A stretch of 64,000 bases of DNA from Volvariella volvacea V23 (GCA_000349905.1 KB722738.1:1235551-1299550); one strand, 5' to 3'; shown: positions 1 to 17,059, counted from the first letter of the stretch. A program made the numbers and translations. Notes: a model not told the origin generated them from the sequence alone.

Positions 1-1251
1 TAATAACGCTTTACAACTTATAACAGACGTATTTGGTAATTATGTAAGTTATGTCTTAGTGCAAGAGGCTTAACATCTGGTATTGACGCAACTTCCTCCA
101 TCGCAGGTTATTCAGAAATTGTTTGAACATGGCACGCAAGTTCAAAAGACTGTATTGGCCAATACTATGGAGGGACATGTCCTGACGTTATCTTTACAAA
201 TGTATGGGTGCCGCGTCGTCCAGAAGGTGATCATAGCGCACTGATCTTATGACGATGATTATTGACCGCCTTTTATCAGGCAATTGAATACATTCTTCCT
301 GAGCAACAAGGATCCTTTGTTCGGGAGCTCGAACCGCATGTCCTAAAATGCGTCAAAGATGCTAATGGAAACCATGTACGTTATGAGGGCCTAGCTGTTA
401 GTATACAATGTCTGACAATGTTGTACAGGTCATCCAGAAACTAATTGAGCGAGTGTCGCCGGACCGCCTCGCATTCGTTAATGCATTCCGTGGAAATGTT
501 TATGAACTATCCACTCACCCCTATGGCTGTCGCGTTCTCCAGAGATGTCTAGAGCATCTGCCGGATGACCAGACAAGACCGTTGTTGGATGAATTACACA
601 AGTACACCATTAATTTGATGCAAGACCAGTTTGGTGTACGTACCCTACTAGATGGCGGGATTTCAAGTGCTTACGACCGGTTTAGAATTATGTCATTCAA
701 TTCGTTCTTGAGCACGGCAAACCCCAAGATCGTGCACAAGTAATTTCGAGGTTGAGAGGTCAGATGCTTCAGATGGCTAGGCATAAGTTTGCCTCCAATG
801 TCTGCGAAAAGGCTCTAGTCTGCGCCGATTCTGAAAGTCGCAAACAATTGATTGATGAAATCATGACCCCGAAACAAGATGGGGTCAGTCCAATTGTCAC
901 GATGATGAAGGATCAGTTTGCCAGTATGTTTTGGATGTTCCTGAACGGGTCGTAAAATCCTCACGATTTACCAGATTATGTCTTGCAACGCGCTCTATCA
1001 GTCGTCGAAGGGGAGCAAAGGGATATCCTCGTCGGCAAGGTTCGACCTCAACTCGTCAGCATGAGAAGGTACTCTAGTGCATACAGCAAACACCTTGTTG
1101 CCAGTGAGTACACCTTTATGGAGGGTTTTGGACACGCATTAATTATTTTGCAGTCGAGCGTTTGTTGGAGAAATTCCCACCCACACCCGAGTCCAGTAGC
1201 AATAATACTAACCACGGTCTGAACGTCATCCCACCTGAACTCCTTCACTAG
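1..1251 (+). CDS. Pumilio-family (PUF) RNA-binding protein, 3' part
   Basis: This is the C-terminal part of a PUF-domain protein that binds mRNA 3' UTRs and represses or localises transcripts. The 5' end lies outside the window. Joining exons across short introns (for example 44-106) gives successive PUF repeats with RNA-contact helices [45 protein letters not shown] and NYVLQR. These match repeats 2 to 8 of animal Pumilio in order, including the SNxxE helix of repeat 7 that reads G. By the known PUF code this predicts a UGUANAUA-type target, although repeat 1 is missing from view. The frame ends at a TAG at 1249-1251 after a short tail ending PPELLH. Family assignment is very secure; exact exon edges are inferred. 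Confidence 0.93.
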
Positions 1252-1766
1252 CGCCTTTCACTTATCGCCTCATTCGTTTTCTCCTGCTTCATACATTTTT
1301 ACCGTTCCTCTTCGTAAGCTGCTCATTTCCTGATCTATCCTTACCGCACTATCATAATTTCTGCAATCATCGTCATTACACATTACGCTGCCGCATACCA
1401 CTGGACATCTCCAATCTAATTGCAAATCTGTCGTCATCGTTGGATACTTGGGGCCTTTGATTTAGTGTTAATACCTCTGGCTTCTTGTTAATCATACCTT
1501 CACTAGGAATTTTTGGTTACTGTAGCCAACTGCATAGCTTTGCATTCACACTGATCGTATCATTAATTTTGGATGGCCTTTGGGTCTGCATTTGTTTCTG
1601 GTGTGATGGAAACTTGATGGAGAGTATGAATTTCGTGACGTGTCGAGCAAAGCCGACCAAACACCGTGAAACAGCGGTCTGCATCTCAAGCCCAGTGTGT
1701 AGAACTTGGCACAGTCTCCCTTTCGTTCTATTGCGCCTCTCGTTGCAAGGGAATATCTAGCCGCCA
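1252..1766. other. Intergenic region between PUF gene and SEC16
   Basis: This 515-base gap lies between two genes on the same strand. It is rich in pyrimidine runs and probably holds the PUF 3' UTR and the SEC16 promoter and 5' UTR. Short open frames on both strands have no recognisable protein character. I see no RNA gene or repeat. Confidence 0.5.
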
Positions 1767-4700
1767 ATGAACGGGGTTGAAGCAGCAGCCTCGTTATTTG
1801 GCTCCGAGGAGTCTTCATCGTCAGACCCATTTGCCGCAATCGTAGGTCCAGAGCAAGGAGCCAACAACTCAGCCGCTGGTGATTTGTTCAGCTCGTCGAG
1901 CGGGTATGCAGAACAAGATTTCTTCTCATCTACCTCTAAGGACCAACAACCGCTTGGCCTTACACGACAAGACCCCCATGGAACGGTAGGCCAACATAAC
2001 GGACAGGAGTCCTCATCACACCAATACGGGTACCAAGGAGCGTATTCGCAGGATACGAGTAATTTGGGTCAGGATCAATCCCAGAATTGGTACGGTGGGC
2101 AGCAGCAATGGGCAGGACAACAACAACAACATACCGCCGGTTCTGGGGCTCACCGTATGGCATCCTTTTCCAGTTGCAAATATCCCCGCTAACATTACAG
2201 CCCAAAATTCTACCAGCCGAACATGGGGCAAACGTGTATTCTCCAGAACAGTATCAACCTACGTCGTATCAGCAATCTGATCCTTATGCGCCCCCCACAA
2301 CAACTTACTCTCACATGACCGCGCCTTCAACCACCTCATCGGGTTATGCAGCATCATCAACATACGACCCTTATGCCCCTTCAGCGCAAACTTCCAACCC
2401 TCCCACCAATTCGTACGCACCACCATCACACACGACTACGACGAATACGGCATATTCCTCGTATGACCCTTACTCACCACAAAGTGCCTCATTGGCGTCT
2501 TCTCACTATGGTCATCATACGTCCCAACCCTCATATAGTTATTCTAGTATGACCCATACACCTGCTCAAGCTCCTCCAACTACCGCACCGACTACAAGTA
2601 TTCCAGCACCACCTCCCCCAGCTCCAACTGCCGCCTTGAATCGTACAAAGGCTACTAATGCTTACGACCCACCCTTCCCTACCTCAAAGCCAAGAGCTCC
2701 ACGCACATCCGCAATGCACACGACATATTCCGCGTATGGTGGCTATCAGGCAGCAAATGCAACCCCTCCTCCTGCCCCCGTCTCCCACTCCTACTCACCA
2801 AGTGCATACGGTCACAATGTTCAAGCGGCAGTACCCCCTCCACCAGCTCGTGCCTCGACTACTCATTCTTCGTTGTCACCGCACCCCACACAAGGATATT
2901 CTAGCCAAACGACATTCAACACAGCGTACACTCCCTCAGACCACAATAGAACTTATGATGGGTTACCACACAATGAACCCAGGAATGACAGCCCATACTC
3001 TACAACTCATTGGCCTTCACAACCAAGTACCGCTGCCAATCACTCTCCAAGTCTAGTAAAAGCGGCCCTGTCGCCCCCACGTCCATCTCAGTCTCTGTCA
3101 TCCACCCACTCTGCAGCTTCTTCAGTACCCACTGCAGGGCTCCCAGCACCCGTTTCAGGTGTTGGGTCTTCGCAACAATCTGGTGTGGATGCGGTTCTCC
3201 CTTTGGACGATCCCGAAGGTCTGCATGATGAACTTGAGGGTTACTCTAACCATAACGACTTTAGTCAAAATTGGTCTTCGCCTTTACCACCAACGAGCTC
3301 TTCGCAGAGTTTGGGTTCACATCGTAGTGCAACTCCATCATCCACTCAAAAAGGGAGCTCTAGTCCAGAACTTTCCTATCTCGCCAGAAGGGCGGTCTCT
3401 CCGGCCTCTTATTTGAGCCCATCGCGGAAAGCCTCCCCAGAAATCCAGCGGCGAGGCTCACCTCTGGTGCCGCATGACTCACCGAAAAAAGTGACTCGTA
3501 CGACTGCATATGCCCCACAACCCTTCAGTATAACTGACGTAACCACATCCCTCACGCCAAGCCTTAGCAGTAGTCATAGTGCGCAAGGACCCAGCCTCGA
3601 GCAGAATAATTCGTTCAGCCCACTATTACCGAAATTTACACCTTCTGAAAGAGTGCTCTCTCCCGAACTCGGCTCTACGGCTGAAAATGGGCACGCTCAG
3701 ACCAGTTACGATCCATATGCGCCCAAGGTCAATGGTAATAGCGGAGAGAGGGCAGCCTCACCCAGTTTATATACCAGCTATACATCAAAGCCACCCCCGC
3801 CAGACTCCAACGTTTCATCTGCGATAGACACTTCACGCCAACGCTCGATGTCAAACGGCTCCGTGTTATCGAGTGTCGCAGGTGCTGAGGACCCATATGC
3901 ACCTGCCACCCGCAGGCGCCAGACAACAGATTCGATGAATCCGTATTCAATGCGTTATAATACCCAACCTCAGGATGCCCACTATACACCATATGGTGCT
4001 TCACATGAATTTGATAGTGGGTCAACACAGGAGGTCTCTTTGAGGCCTCTTCAGACGGCCTATGCTCCTTCACCCTCCCTTCTAGGGGCTAACGATCCTC
4101 TTGGACGTACCGCTGTGCGTGTGCCCGTCATTAGCTTTGGCTTTGGGGGCAAGCTAGTCACTTGCTTCCATGGTGCAGATTCTCTCAGCACAGGATTTGA
4201 CGTCGCCTTGTCATCCAAGAACTCCACGGGTGTCCACATAAGACCTTTGAAGTCACTTATACCAGATTCTGCACTCGATACATCCACCTCCGAATACCCC
4301 GGGCCGTTGTTTTCGGATCCGGGAACTCCAGTCTCCAGCATTGTCAGGCCAGGAACCTCCACACAGATGAAAAATAAGAAATCAAAGGTCATTAAGTATC
4401 TTGAAGAGAGGGCTGAGGAGTTCACTAGAGCTATCGGGTATCTTCACGCTGGAAGTCCAGAGAAACGACAGGCTGAGGGACGGTTAGTTATCGTCAAATT
4501 GTTGAAAATAATGGTCGAGAATGATGGTCGATTAAGCGGGTCGTAAGTTCTTTTTAGTTTTCTCAGCATAGTTAATTTATTTCAAAATCAGTGCGGCGAT
4601 TGATACAGCAATTCGAACCGCTCTAGTCCCTAGTCTTGAGGGCAAACTCAGCACTACGTCAAGTGATTCCAATTTATCGACATTCTCAACGATGGGTGAT

Positions 4701-7310
4701 GTAACAAAAAGCCCTGTACTTGGCCCTGTTCCCTATCCACCCGTGTCAACCTTTGGAGGAGAGAGTTCAGAAGCCCCTATCTCTGTTAGCACATTGCGCG
4801 CGTCATCCTTGAATAAAATTCAGAACTTCCTCCTCCGGGGCGAGCGTCGCCAGGCTTATCATTACGCCCTTGATGAGAAACTTTGGGGCCATGCGATGGT
4901 TATTGCAAGTAGCATTGATAAAGAGGCCTGGAAGGAAGTTGTTAGTGAATTCCTACGCACGGAGTTGGGCGTCAAAGATGATTCTACCCGATCTTCCAAT
5001 TTGTTGCGCCCGGCCGAGCCCATGGCATATCTTACGAATGGAAGAGAACCCCTGAAGGTTGCATATAGTCTCTACTCTGGTCATGGCGCTGCTGCAGGTC
5101 AGTACTTCATATCAATTCCCTGGATCCGGTTCTGATAAACCCATCATAGTCCAAGAACTTGTACCACAAAATTTGCTTGTGCGAGCTGCAGCAGGACACC
5201 TTGTACCCCCAGCTAATTCTCAGTTGACCCCCCGCACTCCAAATTTCGCTGCCCCTACACCATCGTCGAACATCCCCCAAGAATCCCTTGCCCGCTGGGC
5301 CGAGACCGCGGCAATGATGATATCGAACCCTATAACACCAGAAACATCAAGTGCATTGACTGCCTTGGGTGACCAATTATTGGCCCATCAATGGACAGAC
5401 GCTGCCCATGCGTGGTACGTATATACCTCTCCTGAACGATATCACAGCTTATAGTCTCTGCCAGCTTCCTTCTTTCGCGACAAACATCGCCGCTTGGTGG
5501 ACTTGGTAACCAAGCCGCCCGAATTATTCTCCTCGGATCGCGTAGCCCTCAAGCTTCGCCTGGATTTGCAAAGGATCAAGACACAATAATCTTCACCGAG
5601 ATCTTGGAATTCGCGCTATCACTTGGAACCCCCAAGGGTGCAGAGCCCTTCAACGGTGTTGCACACTTTCAAGCTTATAAGTTCCTGCGGGCGATGTATC
5701 TCGCGGAGATTGGTGATGTTCAGCGCGCCAACAGGTATTGTGAAGCACTTTCAGCCTCCTTTGTCCGGCCCTCGCCCTACTTCACACCCGCTTTATTGGA
5801 TCAACTCAAGGCTCTCACTGAGCGTATCTTGGGTCTCAACAGCACTGATAAGTCAAGTTCCTGGATGAGTGGTAAGATTTCCAAGCCTAGTCTTGATACC
5901 ATCGGTGGTTGGCTAGAAGGACGGTTTACCCAATTGGTCACGGGGGAGAGCGAGCCCCCTGCACAGGAAGATCAGAAGAAAGCAGATGAGCGGACATTCT
6001 CCGGGCCCTTCGCATCAATATCTCACCCTCCGAGTGCGAGCCCCTCCCCAGCGCCGTCTCTGGTAAATCATAATGTTCCTCCATATAGGAGTGGGTCGGC
6101 TATGGCCAACATTTCCCCCTATGCACCTCCACAAATTGACCGTGCGTCATCAGCTATCGACTATATAAAGCATAGACCATCACCGGGACCAACTGCTCCG
6201 CGAATCGCATCTGCCAACGCCGTGACCACCACTTTCGCACAATCCCACGCATTCGCTCACGATTCATCTTCCGGCCATCGAGAATCAATGTCGTCAAAAA
6301 CTACCTTGACTACATCACAGGAGGATTCCACGTCGGAAACTGGATGGTGGACCTCAAGTAGTAGCCCTGGAGAGGGACAGACACCGACCGCTACCACTTT
6401 CCTCAAGGTAGATGAAGGATCAATTGCGACAAATAGTGAGGGATTCATTTCTCTCATGGATGCGACACCATTCCCTGTTGCCCAAACGACTTCTTCACAT
6501 AGCAATGGGCGCGGAAATGGACACAGCAATGGTAATGCTATAGATGAGGAAGAATTTGACGAAGAACTAAGTCTTGCCAATCCGAAGAAAAAGGAAAAGA
6601 CGGCAGTTGAAAAATCCGAAACTCCCGCAGAGTCCTCACAACCTGTGCCCGCTAAAGCTGCAGAGCCTGACCAACAGGGTAAGTTCCTTACACTTCTCTA
6701 GGGTATTGATGCTCATGCGCATCGATTCGCAGCTCAGCAAGCCGATTCATCTAGTGGAGGGTGGTTTAGTCGTTGGTGGAAACGAGAAGGAAATGCACCC
6801 GTCAAGGCCAGCTTAGGAGAGGAGTCTTCGTTCTATTACGACAAAGATCTTAAAAAATGGGTCAATAAAAAGGTTCGCACCATACTCCCTGGCTTGACTG
6901 GGCACATACTTATTATAACCCTCCAGGCTGGAGCAGAAGAGGCCAAACCTACACCACCACCCCCACCCCCGCCAGCCAGAACACCATCTCTTCCTCCTTC
7001 ACGTGCCCAAACCGCCTCTCCAGGAATGGCTATGCGTCCACCAGCGGGAGGCCCTAGTTTCACTCCGCCACCGCCACCTACTGCTCGCCCTTCTTCTGCA
7101 ATTGACTTAAGCTCGTCACCACCCAAGCAAATGACGAGAGCACGATCCAATTTAGTACCTGGATCGGCGGATTCAGCGCCGAGCACCCCAACTGGAACGA
7201 GGTCGGCTCCACCACCGCCACCAATGAATCGACCTAAATCACAGGCGTCTAAGCGTAACGTTCGTAGTCGATACGTGGATGTCTTCCAGCAAGATGGTGG
7301 TGCTTCATAA
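1767..7310 (+). CDS. SEC16: COPII coat assembly scaffold Sec16
   Basis: Sec16 is the large peripheral ER protein that organises COPII budding sites and binds Sec23, Sec13 and Sar1. The start at 1767 opens a long disordered N-terminal region rich in Ser, Pro, Tyr and Gln, with many DPYAP-type tyrosine repeats. An intron near 2155-2216 brings exon 1 into frame with the next exon. The central conserved domain starts with VPVISFGFGGKLVT (about 4119). The alpha-solenoid follows, with KYLEERAEEFTRAIGYL near 4396 and ALDEKLWGHAMVIAS near 4870. The C-terminus is proline-rich and ends in a short conserved-looking SRYVDVF motif just before the stop. At least five introns are needed. The gene converges on OST3. 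The domain order fits the family well. Confidence 0.92.
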
Positions 7311-7506
7311 ATATCCTGGACCCACGAACTTGATTTATCACAAAGATTTTATGTTAGACTCCATGATTATCACACAAGTTAATGCTTATCCTTCACTTCG
7401 GTGTACATTATGTCCCCTGCGCTTAACGATTGGACACGATGGAACTCATAGAATGAATGAATAAATGTTTTAGTCCAATGATATGTAAAAACACAAAGCG
7501 ACAGGA

Positions 7507-8708
7507 CTAAAGGAATAGCTTGAATGGGTACGCTGAGGATCGGGGTCAGCACCTGATAATACCACCTTGAACTTGGACGCATACCTCTGTTCTTTACCCT
7601 GAACAAGGACACGAGCATAGAGTATATAACAATGGTGACTGCGCTCCAAATATAAATTTGTACCCGCTGTTTCGAGGGAGAAGTTTGGTGGGGGACAGCG
7701 AGGATGAGCATAAGGAAGGAGAAACCCAAGATTCCATCTGCGAGCGGCTGATTAGGAAAAGCGTCATATAAAGGATTATAGACATACAAATGAAGGATAC
7801 CACTTGGACCTCCTGTCCAAATTGATTCTGGAAGCCAGCGGCAATCCAACCACCATCAGGACCAGTGTATGCAGATCCACGTATACGGGTGAACATGAAT
7901 CCAGAGGTCATAACAAGTGATGTTATGATTGAACCTGCAGCCCATATCCATTTATTTTGGAGGAGAGGGCGGCTATAACGAAGAACCAAAAGAAGAGATA
8001 ATCCGAGGAAACCAGTTGTGAAAACACGTCCCCAGTTGATGGGGTCACGGTAGGGAATCGGAACAGGTGTGTGGTTGGAAAGGTGTTCAGCCAACGGGCC
8101 AGCTTCGAAGCCGCTGTAGGATAGGGTGTGGGTGAAACAATCAGATAAGAGGACGAATATGAGCGCACGTGGAGAAATCATATTTCAGAGGAGATGTTCT
8201 TCCGCTAGCTGGCACCCGGGAACCTTCTGTAGGTGGGAAGATATAAACGACAGGAGCTGCGGTCAAGCCCATCTTGAAGTGTGTCAGTTGAGCCTCTAGT
8301 CAGAATGCTCTGCGCAAACTTACCTTTTGGAACACATTAGGAGCATCGTCAAAGTCGATGGTAGCGAAGAAATGCTCGTTTCGTTCCGCTGGTGCGACCT
8401 TGGACCAGGCTTTGGCCACCGACTGCCATGAAGGATTAAACTCCCTGCGATACTGAGCATACCACGGGAGGAAGAGACACCCTATACACGTACTTGCATG
8501 GGATGCATCTTCTCTTGGGGTCCAAGGCAGTAAATACCACCGCTGTAGACCAATCCCGCTTGGAACCAGTCAGTGTATCGTAGAGTTTGGAGTCGAGCTT
8601 GATGACGCCATTCCCTGCAGCGGCTAATTCAACAAACTTCTCCTTGGGTGAGGCCGCGAGAGCTAGCAAAGGAAGGAATAAGAGGGAGAGGAGACCAGCG
8701 AATCTCAT
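7507..8708 (-). CDS. OST3: Oligosaccharyltransferase subunit Ost3/Ost6
   Basis: This is a thioredoxin-domain subunit of the ER oligosaccharyltransferase, which helps glycosylate cysteine-containing acceptor sites. The start at 8708 gives a clear signal peptide (MRFAGLLSLLFLPLLALAA). The lumenal domain follows and keeps the CxxC redox pair as CIPC, spliced to KEFNPSWQSVAKAWSKV. Several hydrophobic segments form the C-terminal membrane part, including LFRVKNR. Splicing with an acceptor ending in CAG near 7531 gives a C-terminus YPFKLFL and a TAG at 7507-7509, close to the usual YPF ending of this family. Reading through to a stop at 7379 is possible but looks less like the family. The gene shares a divergent promoter with PIK1. 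Confidence 0.9.
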
Positions 8709-9172
8709 CGTGGTCGACGTCGACGTGTAACTTGCAAACCTGGTGTATGTCCCAATTTGGTAGCATCGCGTGTCTGCGTCACCGGCCCGCTTAAGCAACT
8801 CCCACAATGGCTCGTCGATTTGGGGGGAATCTCATCGTTTGCTTGGTCTGTGCTGGGATCTACAGGCACGCCCTGCAGAACACGATACGGGTTCGTGGCA
8901 GCGTCGCTAGAGGGTCCCTGCTCGATGAGGAGCTGCCATTACCGTGTTCTGGATTACAGATTAGATACATACAGCCTGAATGAGATCACAGTATCCCCAA
9001 GTAGGGTGTTAGCAGGATCCACACTCAGTCGAGACCACGAAGTGCTCGTGTTTCCCCCGGTCGAAGGCTTTCGGGGGCGGGTGAGAAGGAAATATGGGAT
9101 GATTGGCTTGGGAGTGATGAGTCTACTTGGAGCCGTTTTGGTCCCGGTAACTTCATCTCTTATGCCGCTGTC
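8709..9172. promoter_or_regulatory. Divergent promoter region OST3/PIK1
   Basis: This 464-base gap separates the start codons of two divergent genes and must contain both promoters. An open frame at 8757-9236 on the plus strand runs through it, but it is out of frame with the true PIK1 start and has no family character. No specific regulatory site can be named with confidence. Confidence 0.5.
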
Positions 9173-12926
<3,754 letters not shown>

Positions 12927-13115
12927 TGCCCTCCATCTCCAGCACACGTGTAGCCGTATCGATATGCTAATTGTGCGCTGATTGAATAGTATGGGGGTTA
13001 ATCCTCCCGTGAGTGTAGGATATGATGGAAAGCGTCTGAGCACTAGTTAATTGTAAAAAATCAAAGCATCACGACGTAGATACCAAGTTGTCCATTATAC
13101 TACACAATATGCTGT

Positions 13116-15074
13116 CTAGAATAGCTTGTCATAGCGTTTCAAACAAGAATACCACTCGTAATCTTCCCAGTGAATCAGTGGGATAGCAACCAAGAGGGCA
13201 AACAAGACGTACCGAAATTCTGAGACTCGTCACACCAGCATTTGCCCTTGGTATGGGCTGCGCCTTGTGGACAGTGTTGGAAGGGTTCGTGACGATAGCC
13301 TATAAACGATTAGAATGGACATTCGCTGGTAAGCACCACCAACATACCGATATCGTTGAAGAAATGCTGTTGTACAGCAGGTTAGTCACATGTTGCAACC
13401 AGCGAAATCAGTTACTTACAATTTGATCTCTTCTAGCAAAGAGAGCTGCTCCAATACTGTGGACAGGAGCATCTCCCCATCGCTGCGCCGATTAATTAGA
13501 CGAAAAGCACAGTATGCAGGGTGGTGGCATACCTCGTAATAGAATCCGCCTTTTTGATCGAGGAAATCAAAGAATTTGGAATAAGCCTCTCCTCTCCAGA
13601 GTTCTAGATCGCCGATTTCAAAGTTACTCCAGACTGCAGGTCATAAAGGGGCAAAGGGGAAAGGGTGAATTGGACGTCGCGGATATACTTTGAAGAGGAC
13701 TGACAGTGGCAGCGATTGTAGTGTTCACCCCCATCATCTGACAAGAAGGCCAAGGCGTTGTCAGGAGAGATAAGCTCGGGATACTTTTGCATGAACTCTA
13801 CAGAAAGCAACGAATTAGAAGCGACAGTCGGTAGACACGGCACGTAGCAGTACCTTTCACAGTTTCCCAAAGCGTAGGGATTGTCGCCTCGTATTCGTAC
13901 AGAGAGATAGTAAAGCCTGGGTGACTCAATATGTGAATAATCCAAAACTATGTCGAACCTTCAGACTAACCATAGACCTTGTTTTGGTCTTGCATGATCA
14001 GGAAAGGATCATAGTCAAGATCACAGAAGAACTTGACATCCGGTCTTCACGGGGTGATTAGCGAACGAGATCAGCTCTCTTGCAATCTACTCACTCAATT
14101 CTAATGCGTGTTAGTACTGGAATACCCCAATGACATATAACTTACCTCCAGTAATATCGGTATTGCTTCAATAGCTCGTGTCTGTAAAAGAACTGTGTGG
14201 AGTATAAATTCCTGCCAGATGACGAAAACATGACACAGACGTACCCCGGAATTAAAGCGACACATATTGCGATACCTAATGGGGATCAATAACTACCCGG
14301 ATTGAACATGTGCTGTGATAACTCACGGAAGACTTCCTATACTATGATGTTAGGATCAATTGCATAAAGATGCCACCGTTGAGCAACGTACCTCCATAGA
14401 TGACGTTGTCTTTCTGCATCTTTTCCCTCGCCGCACTAGCTCTGGCCTCATCGATCCAATCCGGTTGGTGCCAATGGTCCGGTTGTATCAATCCAAATTG
14501 GACGGGTGCGTCGGTTATTTCCTGCACGCGACTGGTTATGTGGAGGTAAACGGTTAGCATTTCATCGGAGTAAGCAGTGGGGGATGCATCTCACACTTTG
14601 AAGTTGGGATCGAATGGTTGTTCGTTGAGCAAGACGTAGGGATATTGGAATTTCTTGTTGAATCTGTCCTCGTTTTGTTTTATGCTGCTAATGACACCAT
14701 TCAGGTCGCTATTGCGGGCTTCGATGCACCGTAAGGATGGGATTATGAGTGAACGAACAAAGGGCTTTACCCAGTATAACAAACGTGGCATTTGCCCTAC
14801 GACCTTGAGCAGAGGTCTGATTAGTGTGAATATAATAATCATCCGGCACAGGGTCTCTGTATGGAGGCTGATTCGGTCTGGTGATTGAACCAAAGTGCTC
14901 CTTGATGTTGTTGAGAGATGTCGCCCGTCCGTAGCCTTCATGCGAGAAGCTCAGAATGTAATGGAGACTTATCTGTAAGTGCTCGGGTCAGGGTGCTCGA
15001 GTGTCGCGCAGGGAGGATGCTGCACGTACTATTATGACCAGCACGAGAATGATATAACGCATGGGCGTCATCAT
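13116..15074 (-). CDS. GT15 alpha-1,2-mannosyltransferase (Kre2/Mnt1/Ktr family), copy A
   Basis: This is a type II Golgi enzyme that adds alpha-1,2-mannose from GDP-mannose to O- and N-linked glycans. The start at 15074 gives [15 protein letters not shown], a short signal anchor, then a stem region and the GT15 domain. Visible motifs are [24 protein letters not shown], the acceptor-site segment [29 protein letters not shown] and a Cys-rich end ending [13 protein letters not shown]. The gene has many introns, including a 6-nt exon at 14095-14100 that supplies part of the RIEP stretch. It is one of two tandem copies on this strand, separated by 223 bases. The specific acceptor cannot be told from sequence. 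Confidence 0.92.
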
Positions 15075-15297
15075 TTTGGCGAATGTCGAACGTCCAGTGC
15101 GGACGAGAAGAAGAGATTGAAAGTGAGAAGGTAAGAAAGGACGGGTATGTGACTTGGCTTATGCGACTTGGCAACCGTGATGCTGGCTGTCTGAAGATCT
15201 CGGTATTCTCACGACGCTCCGCAGCGAGCAAAATATTTATATACAACAGTCCTACAAATAGCACAATCGACGGGAAGCAGTCCAGCAACAAAAGAGG

Positions 15298-17059
15298 CTA
15301 TCTAAATAAATCTTCAAATTGTCGTATACACGAGTTCGGTGCATAGTCTAGAGAGCCTATGAGCACCCCTGTATGAAAGCAAAGCAGAGACCCACCGAAG
15401 CTATCATGAGAGTCACATGCACATTGTCCTCTTGCCCAGTCCTCACCACTGGGACAATGCTGGAACGGTGAATGGCGATAGCCGATGTCCTTGAAAAAGT
15501 GGATCTGATCCCTTCTTGCAAATAGCGCAGCTGCGATGCTATGAACCGGCGCGTCGCCCCACCGCTACTAAAATGAGTCCTCATTGCTGCACGAACCTAT
15601 GAGACACACACCTCATAATAGAATCCACCCTTGGCCTCGAGGAAATTGAAAAAGCTTTGATATGCCTCCGAACGCCAAAACTCCATATCCGCAATTTCAA
15701 AATTGCTCCAAACTGGGTGGTAACATAGGCAATGACATCAGCACCGCGACGGATCCGTCAACTGGGTGCACTTACAATGACAGAGGTTATAGGATTGGCC
15801 GCCATCGTTGGAGAGATAGTTCATGGAATTATTCGGAGATACATATTGTGGATTCGCCGAAAGGAACTCTGAATACTGTCAGCCAGTATGCACACTGCGG
15901 GGAAGACCGCTTACCCTTTACAGAGTCCCATAGCGTCGGTATCGTTGCTCCCCACTCATATAGAGATATCGTGAAGCCTGAAGAGCATGAAATAACGCAT
16001 ACCGACACCATTAGACCTAGACTTACCGTAGACTTTGTCGTTTTCCTGCATATAGACAAACGGATCATAGGTGACATCACAGAAGAACTTGACTCCGGGT
16101 CTGAATGAAACTAGTCAGGAGAAGCGGAATTATATACCACAGATTAAAACGAACTCGACTCTGGGCGATGTGCATTAGCAAACCTGGAGCTGGTGCAACG
16201 TAAAGACTTACCTCCAGTAATACCGGTATGGCTTTAGCAGTTCGTGGTGGAAGAAGAACTACGATAAGTTAGATATTAATACGGTATGCCCTCGAGTGTC
16301 AGGCTTACCCCAGAATTGAACCGACACATATTGCGATACCTGCGCATGATATGTATAAAAATGAAACGTGCTAGCCGACATTACTTACGGTACACTCCCT
16401 GCAATCGCTCTGTGGGTCAGAAACAAACTCGCCCCTCAGCGTAGGACTACACACCTGCATATATGATTCTCTGGGCCATCATTTTCAGACGGCCCAGCCG
16501 TGCTCGGTCTTCGTCTATCCAGTCAGGTTGCCGCCAGTGTTCAACTGGTATCTGACCAAAATGGACAGGTGCATCAGTGAGAATGTTAACGCGCCTAGAG
16601 AATGGCGAATGTATTAGATCGCAATAAAGTTAATCATTGGAGCTCACATCTTGAATTCTTCGGTGAATGGCTCATCGTTCAGAAAGACCCAAGGGTAGTG
16701 GTACCGCTTATTGAAACGGTCCTCAATCTGTTGCACGCTGGATGCGACGTCGTTCACCTCACTGTTTCTGCAGAGAAAGACGAATGTCGCATTTGCTCGA
16801 CGGGGTGGTGGCGGCGACCATAATTGTGGCTGAGAGATATTGGCGAAGCCAAGTGAGCGGTTAAGGCCCCAGCTCTCTGCCAAGTCGACGACGCGAGCTG
16901 AGAAGGCTGTGCTATTGTAATCTTCATAGAATCCCTCGAGCAAGAGGTGCACACAGATCTGGTCCATTGAGATCTAGTGACCAGACTCGTAGTAGGGAGC
17001 ATTCACGTACGAGAATTATCAGCACGACGACAACGCCAGAGTACCGCCTAAGCGACATG
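15298..17059 (-). CDS. GT15 alpha-1,2-mannosyltransferase (Kre2/Mnt1/Ktr family), copy B
   Basis: This second GT15 gene has the same layout as its downstream neighbour. The start at 17059 gives [16 protein letters not shown] as signal anchor, followed by an intron at the position corresponding to copy A. The domain shows [71 protein letters not shown] and a shorter C-terminus ending RQFEDLFR. A 6-nt exon (16155-16160) lies exactly where copy A has one. Intron conservation and adjacency show a tandem duplication. Sequence divergence is substantial, so the duplication is probably old and the two enzymes may differ in acceptor. It shares a divergent promoter region with TOM40. Confidence 0.91.

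Noticed and set aside
7379..7506. Longer OST3 C-terminus ending at 7379.
   Set aside because: It needs a different acceptor and gives a 40-residue tail unlike the family, whereas the CAG acceptor near 7531 gives the family-like end YPFKLFL.
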